Assembly: GCA_965267535.1 (NCBI GenBank)
Contig: OZ254082.1
Location: 1,736,001-1,800,000 of the forward strand
Length of the DNA stretch: 64,000 bases
Origin: CAXBNB01 sp965267535
Lineage (GTDB): Bacteria > Bacteroidota > Bacteroidia > Cytophagales > Cyclobacteriaceae
Direction of reading: 5' to 3'
Shown: positions 34,820-43,540 of the stretch, piece after piece
Layout of the letters: each line of letters begins with the position of its first letter
Numbering within the stretch: position 1 is the stretch's first letter
Notes under the pieces: generated by a model
The model's database searches: none
The model's input: only the letters and a program-made list of their open reading frames with translations
Told to the model about the DNA's origin: nothing
Program-made: the position numbers and the translations under genes

Positions 34820-35737
34820 ATGAAACAGTATATATTAGCCCTATGCACCTGCCTTATGTTAGCTGAGTTAAACGCACAACATGTAACCCTGCCCATCTGG
34901 GGGCGGGATATACCCAATCGTATAGATACCGACCAGAAAGAGAAAAGTGTATCGACGGATATAGTGCGCATCTCGCAGGTGCAGGAGCCTACCATTGAGG
35001 TGTATTTACCTGCCAAAAAGAATGCAACCGGTCAGGCTGTAGTGATCTGTCCCGGGGGAGGGTATGGTATTTTGGCTTACGACTGGGAAGGGCAGGATGT
35101 GGCCAAGTGGCTCAATGCTCAAGGTATAGCCGGTATAGTGCTCAAATACAGACTGCCCGATGCGGCTTCTAATGCCGAACCACACAAATCGCCCCTAATG
35201 GATGCGCAGCGGGCCATTCGAACGGTGCGCTACAATGCCGAAAAGTGGAATATAGACAAAGACAAGGTAGGTATTATGGGTTTTTCGGCCGGAGGGCATC
35301 TGGCCTCAACGCTGGGTACGCACTTCGATGAGAAGTTATCTGCATCCAAAGACCTATTCAACTATATAAGCGCCCGTCCGGATTTTATGATTTTGATATA
35401 CCCGGTTATTACCATGAAGCCCCCATACCTGCATCAGGGCTCCAGAGACAGGCTGCTGGGGTTAGACCCCTCGGAGGAGTTGGTCGATGCTTTTTCTAAC
35501 GAACTGCAGGTAAAGCAAAATACCCCTCCAACTTTTATTGTACACTCTACCGATGACAAGGGAGTGCCGGTGGAAAATAGTCTGATGTTTTACCAGGCGC
35601 TAAAAGAGCAGGATATTCCGGTGGAGATGCATATTTACCCTACGGGTGGGCATGGATACAGTATGGCGGTGGGTAACGACCACCTCAACACCTGGACCGA
35701 CCTATGTGTGCGATGGATAAACAAAGTAGCGAAGTAA
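34820..35737 (+). CDS. Secreted alpha/beta-hydrolase, esterase/BD-FAE type
   Basis: 305 residues from ATG 34820, where a signal peptide begins (MKQYILALCTCLMLAELNAQ); the longer frame from 34727 lacks one. An oxyanion segment VVICPGGGYGILAYDWEG, nucleophile elbow GIMGFSAGGHLAS with Ser in GFSAG, the acidic residue in FIVHSTDDKGVP and the His in YPTGGHGYS form a complete triad. It resembles acetylxylan-esterase-like enzymes that remove acyl groups from plant or algal polysaccharides. An AraC regulator follows 46 bases downstream and may control it. Confidence 0.9.
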   Translation: MKQYILALCTCLMLAELNAQHVTLPIWGRDIPNRIDTDQKEKSVSTDIVRISQVQEPTIEVYLPAKKNATGQAVVICPGGGYGILAYDWEGQDVAKWLNAQGIAGIVLKYRLPDAASNAEPHKSPLMDAQRAIRTVRYNAEKWNIDKDKVGIMGFSAGGHLASTLGTHFDEKLSASKDLFNYISARPDFMILIYPVITMKPPYLHQGSRDRLLGLDPSEELVDAFSNELQVKQNTPPTFIVHSTDDKGVPVENSLMFYQALKEQDIPVEMHIYPTGGHGYSMAVGNDHLNTWTDLCVRWINKVAK

Positions 35738-35783
35738 GAGGGGAGAAAGGGCTCATTTGAGCCGGAATTGTTAAAGTGAATAT

Positions 35784-36659
35784 ATGAAGCCCTATTTGAT
35801 AGATAAGAGCCAGCTGGCCAACCGGTCGTTTTCGTTCGATTACCACAAATTGCCGCACTACCTAAAGGTGTGGCATTACCATCCCGAGCTAGAGTTGCTC
35901 ATTCAGCAAAAGAGTACCGGTACGCGGTTTATTGGCGATAGCATAGCCAAATTTGGGCCGGGAGAGGTGATACTGGTGGGTAAAAATCTACCCCACATGT
36001 GGCTCAATGATGATGTATATTTTGAGAAAAATCAGAAGCTGACAGCTGAAGCGTATGTCCTGCACTTTCGGGAAGATTTTGCCGGCCAGCAGTTTTTTGA
36101 AATGCCGGAAATGGCTGCTATCAAAAGCTTGTTTTCCAGAGCCGTGAGGGGGATCAATTTTTTAGGGGAAAGCAAAGAACGTATTGTAGACAAGCTTAAG
36201 GTTATGCAAAATGCTACCGACTTTCTGCGTGTGCTGGGGTTGGTGGATATACTTCAGCTTCTGGCCGAAGAAAAAAACTACGAATTGCTGTCGAGTGCCG
36301 GCTTTTTAAGTGAGTTTGGTCAGTCTGGTCAGCGCCAGCTCGACAAGGTATATGATTTTGTAATGCATAACTTCAACCACCAGATCAAACTCGAAGAGGT
36401 GGCTGAGTTGGTCAACATGACAGCCTCCTCGTTTAGTCGTTACTTTAAGCGCATCAATGGGAAAACGTTTTCCAACTACGTGAGCGAGATACGTGTAGGC
36501 TATGCCTGCAAGCTGCTGGTTGAAAACAAGTATCAGATATCGCGGGTATGCTATGAGTCGGGGTTCAATAACTTATCCAACTTTAACCGCCAGTTTAAAA
36601 ACCTGATGAACTGTTCGCCTACCGAGTTTATTCACAAGCACGTAGCAGGCAAGGAGTGA
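35784..36659 (+). CDS. AraC-family regulator with cupin sensing domain
   Basis: 291 residues. Residues about 1-150 form a cupin-like half (FDYHKLPHYLKVWHYHPELELL, FGPGEVILVGKNLPHMW) of the arabinose-sensor kind. Residues about 190-285 form the two-helix-turn-helix AraC domain (IKLEEVAELVNMTASSFSRYFK, YQISRVCYESGFNNLSNFNRQFK, SPTEF). It binds DNA in response to a sugar. Its position after the esterase suggests control of that gene, but no operator is evident. It converges on marC with one base between stops. Confidence 0.93.
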   Translation: MKPYLIDKSQLANRSFSFDYHKLPHYLKVWHYHPELELLIQQKSTGTRFIGDSIAKFGPGEVILVGKNLPHMWLNDDVYFEKNQKLTAEAYVLHFREDFAGQQFFEMPEMAAIKSLFSRAVRGINFLGESKERIVDKLKVMQNATDFLRVLGLVDILQLLAEEKNYELLSSAGFLSEFGQSGQRQLDKVYDFVMHNFNHQIKLEEVAELVNMTASSFSRYFKRINGKTFSNYVSEIRVGYACKLLVENKYQISRVCYESGFNNLSNFNRQFKNLMNCSPTEFIHKHVAGKE

Positions 36660-36660
36660 A

Positions 36661-37266
36661 TTATCCTATACCAAACATGTTTTTGATTCCCGTTAGGATC
36701 ATGTTGATGCCGATAGCTCCGATAAAGAAGCCGTTTAGTCGCAGCAATACTTCCATGTTTTTGTCGTAGGCCTTCTTTAGCTTTTTGCCTTCGAGTGAGT
36801 CGCGTAGCTTTTTCAATAGAAAGATAGACCCGAAGTTGATGGTAAATGCCACCAGCAAAATCGAAACACCTATCCATCCGGGATGTCTGTATGAGGTGAG
36901 GATACTCAACGAAATAGTACCGGCACCTACCATAAAAGGCAGGGCAATTTCTGAAGCCAGATCGTCCAGGTTTTCTTTGATGTGTATCAATGCCCGCTGA
37001 CCTTTTACAATAAAGAAATAGGCGTAGGAAAAGATGATAATACCGCCAAAGATTCGAAAAGACTCAAAGTCGATCAAAAACACCTTTTTGAACAAAAACT
37101 CGCCAAAGAAAAAGAACAGATAGCATACGACTAACGAAATAAAACTGGCTTTGAAAATGACAGTGATAAACTGTGAATGACTCAGATCCTTTCGTATAGG
37201 CTCCAGATAGAGAAATAAAGCGAAAGGGTTTAACATGATGAGAAGTTCGATAAGTGAAGCAATCAT
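36661..37266 (-). CDS. MarC-family integral membrane protein
   Basis: 201 residues, usual for MarC/UPF0056. Six hydrophobic segments are visible, beginning MIASLIELLIMLNPFALFLY, a motif conserved in the family (LNP), and ending in FFIGAIGINMILTGIKNMF. The inner-membrane role is not established, and the old antibiotic-resistance label is doubtful. The Gly-rich AGTISLSILTSYRH segment matches the family pattern. Confidence 0.88.
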   Translation of the reverse strand: MIASLIELLIMLNPFALFLYLEPIRKDLSHSQFITVIFKASFISLVVCYLFFFFGEFLFKKVFLIDFESFRIFGGIIIFSYAYFFIVKGQRALIHIKENLDDLASEIALPFMVGAGTISLSILTSYRHPGWIGVSILLVAFTINFGSIFLLKKLRDSLEGKKLKKAYDKNMEVLLRLNGFFIGAIGINMILTGIKNMFGIG

Positions 37267-37421
37267 AGATAAAAGTCAAATTTTGCACCGGCTATGTCTC
37301 AAACAGAGCCGGGTATGGTATTCATTTAAGGTTAATGCGGGCAAATGTAGCCAATAGATAATGGCTCACACAGGGGCAGGCGATGCTTTTTAGGAATGAG
37401 GAGTAGCCGGCTCAACGCCAG

Positions 37422-38684
37422 TCAGTTAAATTCGAATAATTTACCAGAGGCTTCCTGTTCGGGTTGGAAAAGATCCTTTTTGTAGAGTGTAAGGGTTTCC
37501 TTTTGTTTACTGTCTTTGCGTATTATGGTCAAGGTGAGCTGGTCGGCCAGCTCCAGCGTGTTAGAAGCCAGAAAAGCACAAAACTTATCTTCGCTGGGCT
37601 GCTCAAAGTCAAATTCATTGATTTTTACAATCTGATCGCCAAGACTAAGTCCGGCTCGGTAAGCGGGCGAGTCGTTGTAGAGAAAGCCCACAAACAATTT
37701 GTCGTTTTGGTAGATCACCCGAAAGCCAAAAGAATGATAGATGGTGTGGGGTAATTTGCTGTTTCGTTTCACCAGCGTTATAGCCCTTTTTTTCCAGTCT
37801 ATGGTGGTGTGATAGTTTTCAAAAAAATCTACCCCAAGTAGTTTGTTGGAGTGGTTAGAGAGTAGAATGTATTGGTGGTGCAATACTGCCCGCTGCTCTT
37901 CGCCCACGGCAAAAGATTGCACCAACGCTACGTGCGAGCTGTCGGGCTTTTCATAGCCAAAAGCGCCGGAAGCTATGCTACCATACCCTGAAGTGATCCG
38001 GCACTGGTGGCGATGAGGTTTGCGGCATAGTCTGTGCAAAGTTCGTTTCGATGATTTGTAAAATCCCTTGGCACCCAGATCTACATAAGCTTTGCCATCG
38101 GATACCCCATTGATGCTTACTGCCACTTTGGGAGTGCCGGAGTATACTGTGGTAAACGGCAAGACTGTGGCTCTGCCGGAGGGGATTTCGGGGGTGTTGG
38201 TGATGGTAATTTGTTGGCGGTCAAAGTCAATCTGCCAGACGGCTTTTTTCATGGTATTGGCACCTATCACACCGGCTATGTTCAGGCACCTGATCGTAGG
38301 AGGGGATTTTTCAAAATCATGTATCGTAGTGGCATTGTCGTAAAAGGTGATGCCACCAATTTCAAGCGTGTCAATTTGTGTCAGCGACAGAGTAAGACTA
38401 TTGCCCTGAGAATCTTTGTACTTTTGATGGTGTATGTGGCGTAGCTTCAGTTCTTCGGCCAGTTCTTTCGATACAATGTTGGGTGAGCCTGTGTCCAGTA
38501 AAAAAGAATACGTTTTGCCCGCTATCACTACCGGTACGATGATGTGACCGCTGGCCAGCTTTTCAAAACCAAACGTACTGCTAAATGGCTGACGACTTAC
38601 ATGGGTCTGGTTGTAAAGTCTGGATAGGGTACACGATGTAGTGCCCCAGCCTAGCAACAAAAACAAAAACCAGCGTAAGTTCAT
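37422..38684 (-). CDS. Retropepsin-like aspartyl protease lipoprotein with PDZ domain
   Basis: 420 residues from ATG 38684; here a lipoprotein signal appears (MNLRWFLFLLLGWGTTSC, lipidated Cys18). The first aspartyl domain carries FLLDTGSPN with Asp64; a second region has AYVDLGAKG with Asp202, where the usual Thr is Leu. A PDZ domain (about 330-400: SPAYRAGLSLGDQIVKINEF) follows. Family members are periplasmic or surface proteases. The DLG variant may weaken the second half-site, or only the first half works by dimerising. Unlinked to other protease genes here. Confidence 0.82.
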   Translation of the reverse strand: MNLRWFLFLLLGWGTTSCTLSRLYNQTHVSRQPFSSTFGFEKLASGHIIVPVVIAGKTYSFLLDTGSPNIVSKELAEELKLRHIHHQKYKDSQGNSLTLSLTQIDTLEIGGITFYDNATTIHDFEKSPPTIRCLNIAGVIGANTMKKAVWQIDFDRQQITITNTPEIPSGRATVLPFTTVYSGTPKVAVSINGVSDGKAYVDLGAKGFYKSSKRTLHRLCRKPHRHQCRITSGYGSIASGAFGYEKPDSSHVALVQSFAVGEEQRAVLHHQYILLSNHSNKLLGVDFFENYHTTIDWKKRAITLVKRNSKLPHTIYHSFGFRVIYQNDKLFVGFLYNDSPAYRAGLSLGDQIVKINEFDFEQPSEDKFCAFLASNTLELADQLTLTIIRKDSKQKETLTLYKKDLFQPEQEASGKLFEFN

Positions 38685-38904
38685 AGTAAAGTAATCTATA
38701 GCCAATTGAATCAACGAAGGTAGCGAATATTGAGCCAAGGATAAAGGCTTTGGCTCTGCACCGGAAAACCTGTCACACTGCTAACGTACTTTTTTTAGAA
38801 TAGTATGAACCGAAAGTAAATTATTGGTGTTAAATAACCTTGTCGGAGCGGGTATGCTTCGGGTATACTTTGAAGGAAAATTTTAAAAGAAGAAAAAAAC
38901 AGTA

Positions 38905-39669
38905 ATGAAGACAATCGTTTGTGTAGTAGCCATAGTAGTGGGGCTGGTAAGTTGTAGTGCACCAAATCAGAAACAGAATCAAGGCGAGAGCCAAAGCCGT
39001 GAAGCTTTTCCGGAGGCATTTGATCAAGCGCTGAAAGCTCATGGTGGGCTGGAGCAATGGAATGCTTACGGCACATTGACTTTTGACGAAATATCAGGCG
39101 AGGACACTGTTTTTCACCTGATAGACCTAAAAAACAGGAACGAGCGTATGGAGAAAAAAGGAGCGTATAAGATAGGTTTTACACAGGATACCGTGGTGGT
39201 ATACCCTACACCTGATAGCTTCCCTGCAAAGAATCCACGCTTTTATCACAATCTCCGTTTTTACTTTTTTGCCATTCCCTTTGTGACCGCAGATGCCGGG
39301 GCACATCAGCACTCTATGCCGCCGGCAGAATTGCAGGGTGTAACCTACAATCGTGTGAAAATCACTTTCGGTGATGGTGTAGGGATAGCCCCAAAAGACC
39401 AGTATGTATTGTGGTTTGAACAGGACACCCATCGGCTGAAAATGATCAACTATTCGGTGACATATTTTGATGAAAGTCGTGCCGAGCAGTACAATGCCAT
39501 CGTATACAGTCAGTGGCAGGAGGTAGGCGGACTTATAGTACCTCTGGAAATGACAGGCTACAAATGGGAAGACGGGCAGCTTGGAGAGGAGCGCTATCGC
39601 AAATACACCCAAAACGTCCGCTTTGCTGAGAGTAGACCTTCAGCGTCCGTATTTACAAATCTCAAATAA
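38905..39669 (+). CDS. Lipoprotein, DUF6503-like, unknown function
   Basis: 254 residues with lipobox GLVSC (Cys17). Residues about 35-250 resemble a periplasmic domain found across Bacteroidota: FDQALKAHGGLEQWNAYGTL, LIDLKNRNERMEK, FYFFAIPFVTADAG and a closing VPLEMTGYKWEDGQ. It looks LolA/LolB-like in layout, which would suggest lipid or lipoprotein handling, but this is only a resemblance. Its stop codon is the first base triplet of repeat B, copy 2. Confidence 0.7.
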   Translation: MKTIVCVVAIVVGLVSCSAPNQKQNQGESQSREAFPEAFDQALKAHGGLEQWNAYGTLTFDEISGEDTVFHLIDLKNRNERMEKKGAYKIGFTQDTVVVYPTPDSFPAKNPRFYHNLRFYFFAIPFVTADAGAHQHSMPPAELQGVTYNRVKITFGDGVGIAPKDQYVLWFEQDTHRLKMINYSVTYFDESRAEQYNAIVYSQWQEVGGLIVPLEMTGYKWEDGQLGEERYRKYTQNVRFAESRPSASVFTNLK

Positions 39670-39763
39670 AAAGTTTGTATAAATAAGAAATGCCTACTCT
39701 GGAGATTGCTGTAAATAGCTCTCCCGGGTGTTCTATTACAAATGAAAGCGTTTCTCAGCAGAG
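39667..39763 (+). repeat. Interspersed repeat B, copy 2
   Basis: 97 bases aligning with 7901-7998 with small indels. It starts inside the TAA stop of the lipoprotein gene and ends 10 bases before the queA stop, filling the convergent spacer. In this copy GGAGA (39700-39704) can pair with TCTCC (39720-39724), enclosing GCT-GTAAAT-AGC; copy 1 lacks the left arm. Confidence 0.85.
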
Positions 39764-39772
39764 GTTAAAACC

Positions 39773-40969
39773 CTAAGGGAGTAGCAGCGAAGTGTCGCCG
39801 TAGCTTAAAAAGCGGTAATCGTTTTCCAATGCTTCCTGATATACTTTTTTCCAACTATCGCCAATGAAGGCCGCTACCAGTAGTATGAGCGTAGAGCCGG
39901 GCTGGTGGTAGTTGGTAAACAGGCCGTTGCACAACTTGAAATCATACCCCGGGTAGATGAAGATTTCGGTTTCACCTGAGAGAGAATCAGCCCCACACTC
40001 ATCCATTTTTTTCAAAATAGCTTTCAGCGCCTCGTCTTTCGAGGCATGCTCTGATGCAGGGGTTGTATAGGGAGCATTTTTTTCGATATGAAAAGGTGCG
40101 TTTGGGTTGTGAAGTAGTGCTGCTCCATACCAGTATGTGCTCTCCAGGGTGCGCATGGCTGTAGTGCCTACGGCAATGACCGGCCCCCTCGCGTGGAGTA
40201 GGTTTTCTATATTTTGCCTGTTGACCACTATTTTTTCATTGTGCATGGGGTGGTTTGTAAAGTCTTTTTCCTTGATCGGACGAAAAGTACCCGCACTCAC
40301 ATGCAGTGTTAGGTAGTCGGTAGTGATGCCCCGGCTTTCCATGTCGGCTATTATCTGATCGGTAAAGTGTAGCCCCGCTGTGGGAGCTGCCACAGCTCCT
40401 TCATGCTTCGAAAAAACCGTTTGATACCGGTCTTTGTCGTGTTGTTCAGCTTCGCGATTGAGGTAGGGAGGCAAGGGGACTTTTCCGGCTAATTCTATTA
40501 TGTCTAAAAACGTCCATTCTCCGGGCCACTCAAACGTAACGAGTCCGTTTTCTCTGTCGGTAAGCACAGCCGATACCTGTATTGCTTTGCCATCAGGCAG
40601 GTCTATTGGAAGTATTAGGGTATCATTTTTCCATTTTTTGGCATTGCCAATGATGCATTTCCAGGTACACGCTTTGGTGGCTTTCAGGGTAAGTTGTACA
40701 TCAGCGTGAGGTGCTACAGGATCGGTGAGAAAAATTTCTATTTTAGCACCGGTAGGTTTGAAAAAATACAGCCGGGCAGCTATCACTTTGGTGTTGTTAA
40801 ACACCAGCAAGCTGTTTTGAGGTACCAGTTGGGCAGCCTGCTGAAATTGATGATGGCTGATGGTTCCCTGCTCGTATTTGAGTAGCCTCGACTGGTCACG
40901 TTGAGCCAGTGGGTATTTGGCTATTTTTTCATCCGGCAGGTCGTAGAGGTAATCTTCCAGGCTTGTCAT
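39773..40969 (-). CDS. queA: S-adenosylmethionine:tRNA ribosyltransferase-isomerase QueA
   Basis: 398 residues, slightly longer than the common 340-355 form. Family motifs: LYDLPDEKIAKYPLAQRDQSR at the start, LVFNNTKVIAARL, APTAGLHFT, and YHQPGSTLILLVAAFIG near the end. It transfers and isomerises the ribosyl part of SAM onto preQ1 in tRNA to make epoxyqueuosine. The extra length comes partly from an insertion around EHDKDRYQTVF. It stands alone here; no other queuosine gene is nearby. Confidence 0.96.
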   Translation of the reverse strand: MTSLEDYLYDLPDEKIAKYPLAQRDQSRLLKYEQGTISHHQFQQAAQLVPQNSLLVFNNTKVIAARLYFFKPTGAKIEIFLTDPVAPHADVQLTLKATKACTWKCIIGNAKKWKNDTLILPIDLPDGKAIQVSAVLTDRENGLVTFEWPGEWTFLDIIELAGKVPLPPYLNREAEQHDKDRYQTVFSKHEGAVAAPTAGLHFTDQIIADMESRGITTDYLTLHVSAGTFRPIKEKDFTNHPMHNEKIVVNRQNIENLLHARGPVIAVGTTAMRTLESTYWYGAALLHNPNAPFHIEKNAPYTTPASEHASKDEALKAILKKMDECGADSLSGETEIFIYPGYDFKLCNGLFTNYHQPGSTLILLVAAFIGDSWKKVYQEALENDYRFLSYGDTSLLLP

Positions 40970-41161
40970 GATATGCTCGCTGTTTTTGAGGTGCGAATCT
41001 TTACTTTATTCTTCAATTTTGCAATAAAGCCCCGTTTTTTTAGCAGGAGATGTAAGCTGTCGGAGGGTGTGCATGGGCTCTAGTGTGGTTTTTAGCTGAG
41101 GCGTACAAAAAGTAAATGTAGGAGGTAGGACACTTGGTTTTTTCATTTTAATTTAGGCGCC

Positions 41162-42247
41162 ATGTCTATACAACTCAAATTCGTACCTCATACACTTCAG
41201 TTCAATTTTGCTGCCGGCACTTCCCGGGGAGTTTTTCATGAGAAAAAAATCTGGCTGATCAAGGTATATACTTCGGAAAATCCCCAGTGCTTTGGCGTAG
41301 GCGAGGTGGCCCCCATAGACAGGCTCAGTGTAGACTATGCGGTAGATTGGGAAGCCGAACTGGACAAGCTGACTGCCCGTTTGGCAAAGGTAGACTTGCC
41401 AGCAAATCGGCAGGAGGTGTATGCACTGGTACAAAGTCTGGTGCCGGCAGAGCAGCCTTCTCTACGTTTTGCACTGGAAATAGCTCTGCTGGACTGGCTG
41501 CAGGGGGGGGAGCGGTTGATTTTCCCCAATGATTTTTCCCTTAAGGAGAAAACACTCCCGATTAACGGGCTGGTATGGATGGGGGACAGGGCGTTTATGA
41601 AAGAGCAGATAGACAGTAAGATAGCGGCCGGATTTACCTGCATCAAAATGAAAATAGGTGCGCTGGATTTTGATACTGAGCTGTCGTTGTTGCGGTATAT
41701 ACGCGAGCAATATTCCAATACGCTTACGTTGAGGGTAGATGCTAATGGAGCTTTTCGCACAGAGGAGTGTCTGCTCAAAATGAAAAAACTGGAAGAGTTT
41801 GACCTGCACTCGATAGAGCAGCCGATAATGCCTCGCCAGCCGGAGGCCATGGGGCTGTTGTGTCTCAAAAGCAAAGTGCCGATAGCGCTGGACGAAGAGT
41901 TAATAGGCGTGGTGGGTATGGCCCATAAACGCAACCTGCTCGAAGAAATACAGCCGGCATATATAATATTAAAACCTGGCCTGCTGGGTGGTTTTCAGGC
42001 TACTGCCGAATGGATAGATCTGGCTGAAGAACTCGGGATAGGCTGGTGGATTACTTCGGCACTGGAATCCAATGTAGGACTAAATGCCATTTGCCAGTTT
42101 ACCGGCCAGTACCCCGTAACTATGCATCAGGGACTGGGTACCGGACAGCTTTACCATAACAACATCCCGTCACCCCTGACCATTAAGGGCGAAAGGCTGT
42201 ATTACCGTCAGGATGCTTATTGGGATTTTACCGGTGTAGGTTTGTAG
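41162..42247 (+). CDS. menC: o-Succinylbenzoate synthase-like enolase-superfamily enzyme (MenC type)
   Basis: 361 residues. An N-terminal capping half is followed by the barrel: Lys162-x-Lys164 in CIKMKIGALD, the metal ligands in LRVDANGAF, SIEQPIMP and ALDEELIG, and the second catalytic Lys in IILKPGLLGG. The start MSIQLKFVPHTLQFNFAAGTS matches MenC from Bacteroidota. It dehydrates SHCHC to o-succinylbenzoate in menaquinone synthesis. No other men gene is in the window, so dipeptide-epimerase or racemase activity of the same superfamily is the main alternative. Confidence 0.88.
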   Translation: MSIQLKFVPHTLQFNFAAGTSRGVFHEKKIWLIKVYTSENPQCFGVGEVAPIDRLSVDYAVDWEAELDKLTARLAKVDLPANRQEVYALVQSLVPAEQPSLRFALEIALLDWLQGGERLIFPNDFSLKEKTLPINGLVWMGDRAFMKEQIDSKIAAGFTCIKMKIGALDFDTELSLLRYIREQYSNTLTLRVDANGAFRTEECLLKMKKLEEFDLHSIEQPIMPRQPEAMGLLCLKSKVPIALDEELIGVVGMAHKRNLLEEIQPAYIILKPGLLGGFQATAEWIDLAEELGIGWWITSALESNVGLNAICQFTGQYPVTMHQGLGTGQLYHNNIPSPLTIKGERLYYRQDAYWDFTGVGL

Positions 42248-42253
42248 ATATCC

Positions 42254-42283
42254 TTTTGGTAAATGCTGGATTACTTATGTTTG
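42254..42283 (+). promoter_or_regulatory. Promoter of the AraC-GyrI gene
   Basis: TTTTG (42254-42258), a 17-base spacer and TATGTTTG (42276-42283), a full TAnnTTTG match. The ATG follows 16 bases later. Confidence 0.65.
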
Positions 42284-42299
42284 AGTGACATTTGTCGAA

Positions 42300-43196
42300 A
42301 TGCACATGCAATCAGATTACCGGACCAGGCTTAATAGAGTTTTTCAATTCATTGACGAAAACCTCAATTCCCAATTGTCTTTGGCTACTGTTTCGGAGCA
42401 AGCTTTTTTTTCACCGTTTCATTTCCATAGAATATTCAAACTGTTGACAGACGAAACATTAAACCAGTTTATAACTAGACGCAGAATTGAAAAATCGGTG
42501 TTGGACATCTTACATAAGGAGCTAAGTATTTCGGAAATATCACACTCCTATGGGTTTAGTGACAACTCTGCATACACCAAGGCATTTAAAAAATATTATG
42601 GTATAAGTCCGACAGAATTTAAAAATCAAAACCCCAATAAGTTTTTAAAAATCAGGCAGCTGAATAGCAAGATTGGACAAAGCTATCCTGATTTTGACGA
42701 ATATGTTTGCATCATTGATAACTTAAAAAAATGGATTGAGATGAATGCGAATATTGAAATTAAAGAAAAGCCCGAACAAAACTATGTTTACATTACCTGT
42801 ATAGGGCCACATGAGTTACCAACAGCATTTCAAAAACTAATTAGTTGGGCGATACCCAATGGTCTGATGACCAAAGAAGCCAAACTCATGACTGTTTACC
42901 AGGATAGCCTGAAGGTGACTGAGGAAGAGAAAGCCAGGTTTAGAGCTTGCTTTCAAATAGAGAATGAAATTGAGAGTGAGTTTGAATCTTCAACAATTTC
43001 ATCAGGGAAATATGTTGTAGGAAGGTTTGAGATTGTATTGGATGATTTCGAAAAGGCTTGGACAGGCCTTTATGTCTGGATGGATAAAAATGACTATCAG
43101 AGAGCTGAGGGCGAGTCTTTTGAAGTTTACTACAACAATTTTAACGAGCACCCTGAAAAAAAAGCAATCGTTGACTTTCATATTCCAATTCGGTAA
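42300..43196 (+). CDS. AraC-family regulator with GyrI-like effector domain
   Basis: 298 residues from ATG 42300; GTG 42285 and ATG 42306 are alternatives. Residues about 8-110 are the AraC DNA-binding domain placed first: FIDENLNSQLSLATVSEQAF, FHFHRIFK, LSISEISHSYGFSDNSAYTK. Residues about 150-298 are a GyrI-like/SOUL-fold binding domain (QNYVYITCIGPHELP, GKYVVGRFEIV, FEVYYNNFNEHPE). This arrangement is like Rob and BmrR-type multidrug sensors. Codon use is AT-richer than in menC before it. DUF2164 follows 2 bases later, in the same unit. Confidence 0.92.
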   Translation: MHMQSDYRTRLNRVFQFIDENLNSQLSLATVSEQAFFSPFHFHRIFKLLTDETLNQFITRRRIEKSVLDILHKELSISEISHSYGFSDNSAYTKAFKKYYGISPTEFKNQNPNKFLKIRQLNSKIGQSYPDFDEYVCIIDNLKKWIEMNANIEIKEKPEQNYVYITCIGPHELPTAFQKLISWAIPNGLMTKEAKLMTVYQDSLKVTEEEKARFRACFQIENEIESEFESSTISSGKYVVGRFEIVLDDFEKAWTGLYVWMDKNDYQRAEGESFEVYYNNFNEHPEKKAIVDFHIPIR

Positions 43197-43198
43197 AC

Positions 43199-43453
43199 AT
43201 GAGCACAGTTAAACGCACATGGGAACGGCTGACACCAGACGAGAAAAGGATGGCTAAAGAAGAACTCATACTCTTCTTTGAAAATGAGCGAGATGAGAAA
43301 ATTGGGGTTGTTGCTGCAGAAGAAATTATCAATTTTTTCCTTCGGTCGGTTGGCAATACGCTTTACAACAAAGGCGTTTTTGCAGCCAGAAAAGTCATAA
43401 AAAATCGGATTGAAGAACTGGATTACGATTTAGATGGCCTTGTCGAAATCTGA
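43199..43453 (+). CDS. DUF2164-family protein
   Basis: 84 residues: WERLTPDEKRMAKEELILFF, ERDEKIGVVAAEEIINFFL and GNTLYNKGVFAARKVI match DUF2164 in order and length. Function of the family is unknown. Start overlaps nothing and lies 2 bases after the AraC-GyrI stop, so it is the second gene of that operon. Confidence 0.9.
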   Translation: MSTVKRTWERLTPDEKRMAKEELILFFENERDEKIGVVAAEEIINFFLRSVGNTLYNKGVFAARKVIKNRIEELDYDLDGLVEI

Positions 43454-43485
43454 CTTAAAAAAAAGAAAATCAGTAGGGATTACAT

Positions 43486-43523
43486 ACAAGGTGTATGCAC
43501 GTGCTCAACTGCATACACCTTGT
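43486..43523. terminator. Terminator between convergent genes
   Basis: ACAAGGTGTATGCA (43486-43499) pairs perfectly with TGCATACACCTTGT (43510-43523) around a ten-base loop. A poly-T run is lacking on the plus side; on the minus side the run after it is also weak. Confidence 0.7.
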
Positions 43524-43540
43524 AGTACTTTATCAAAACA

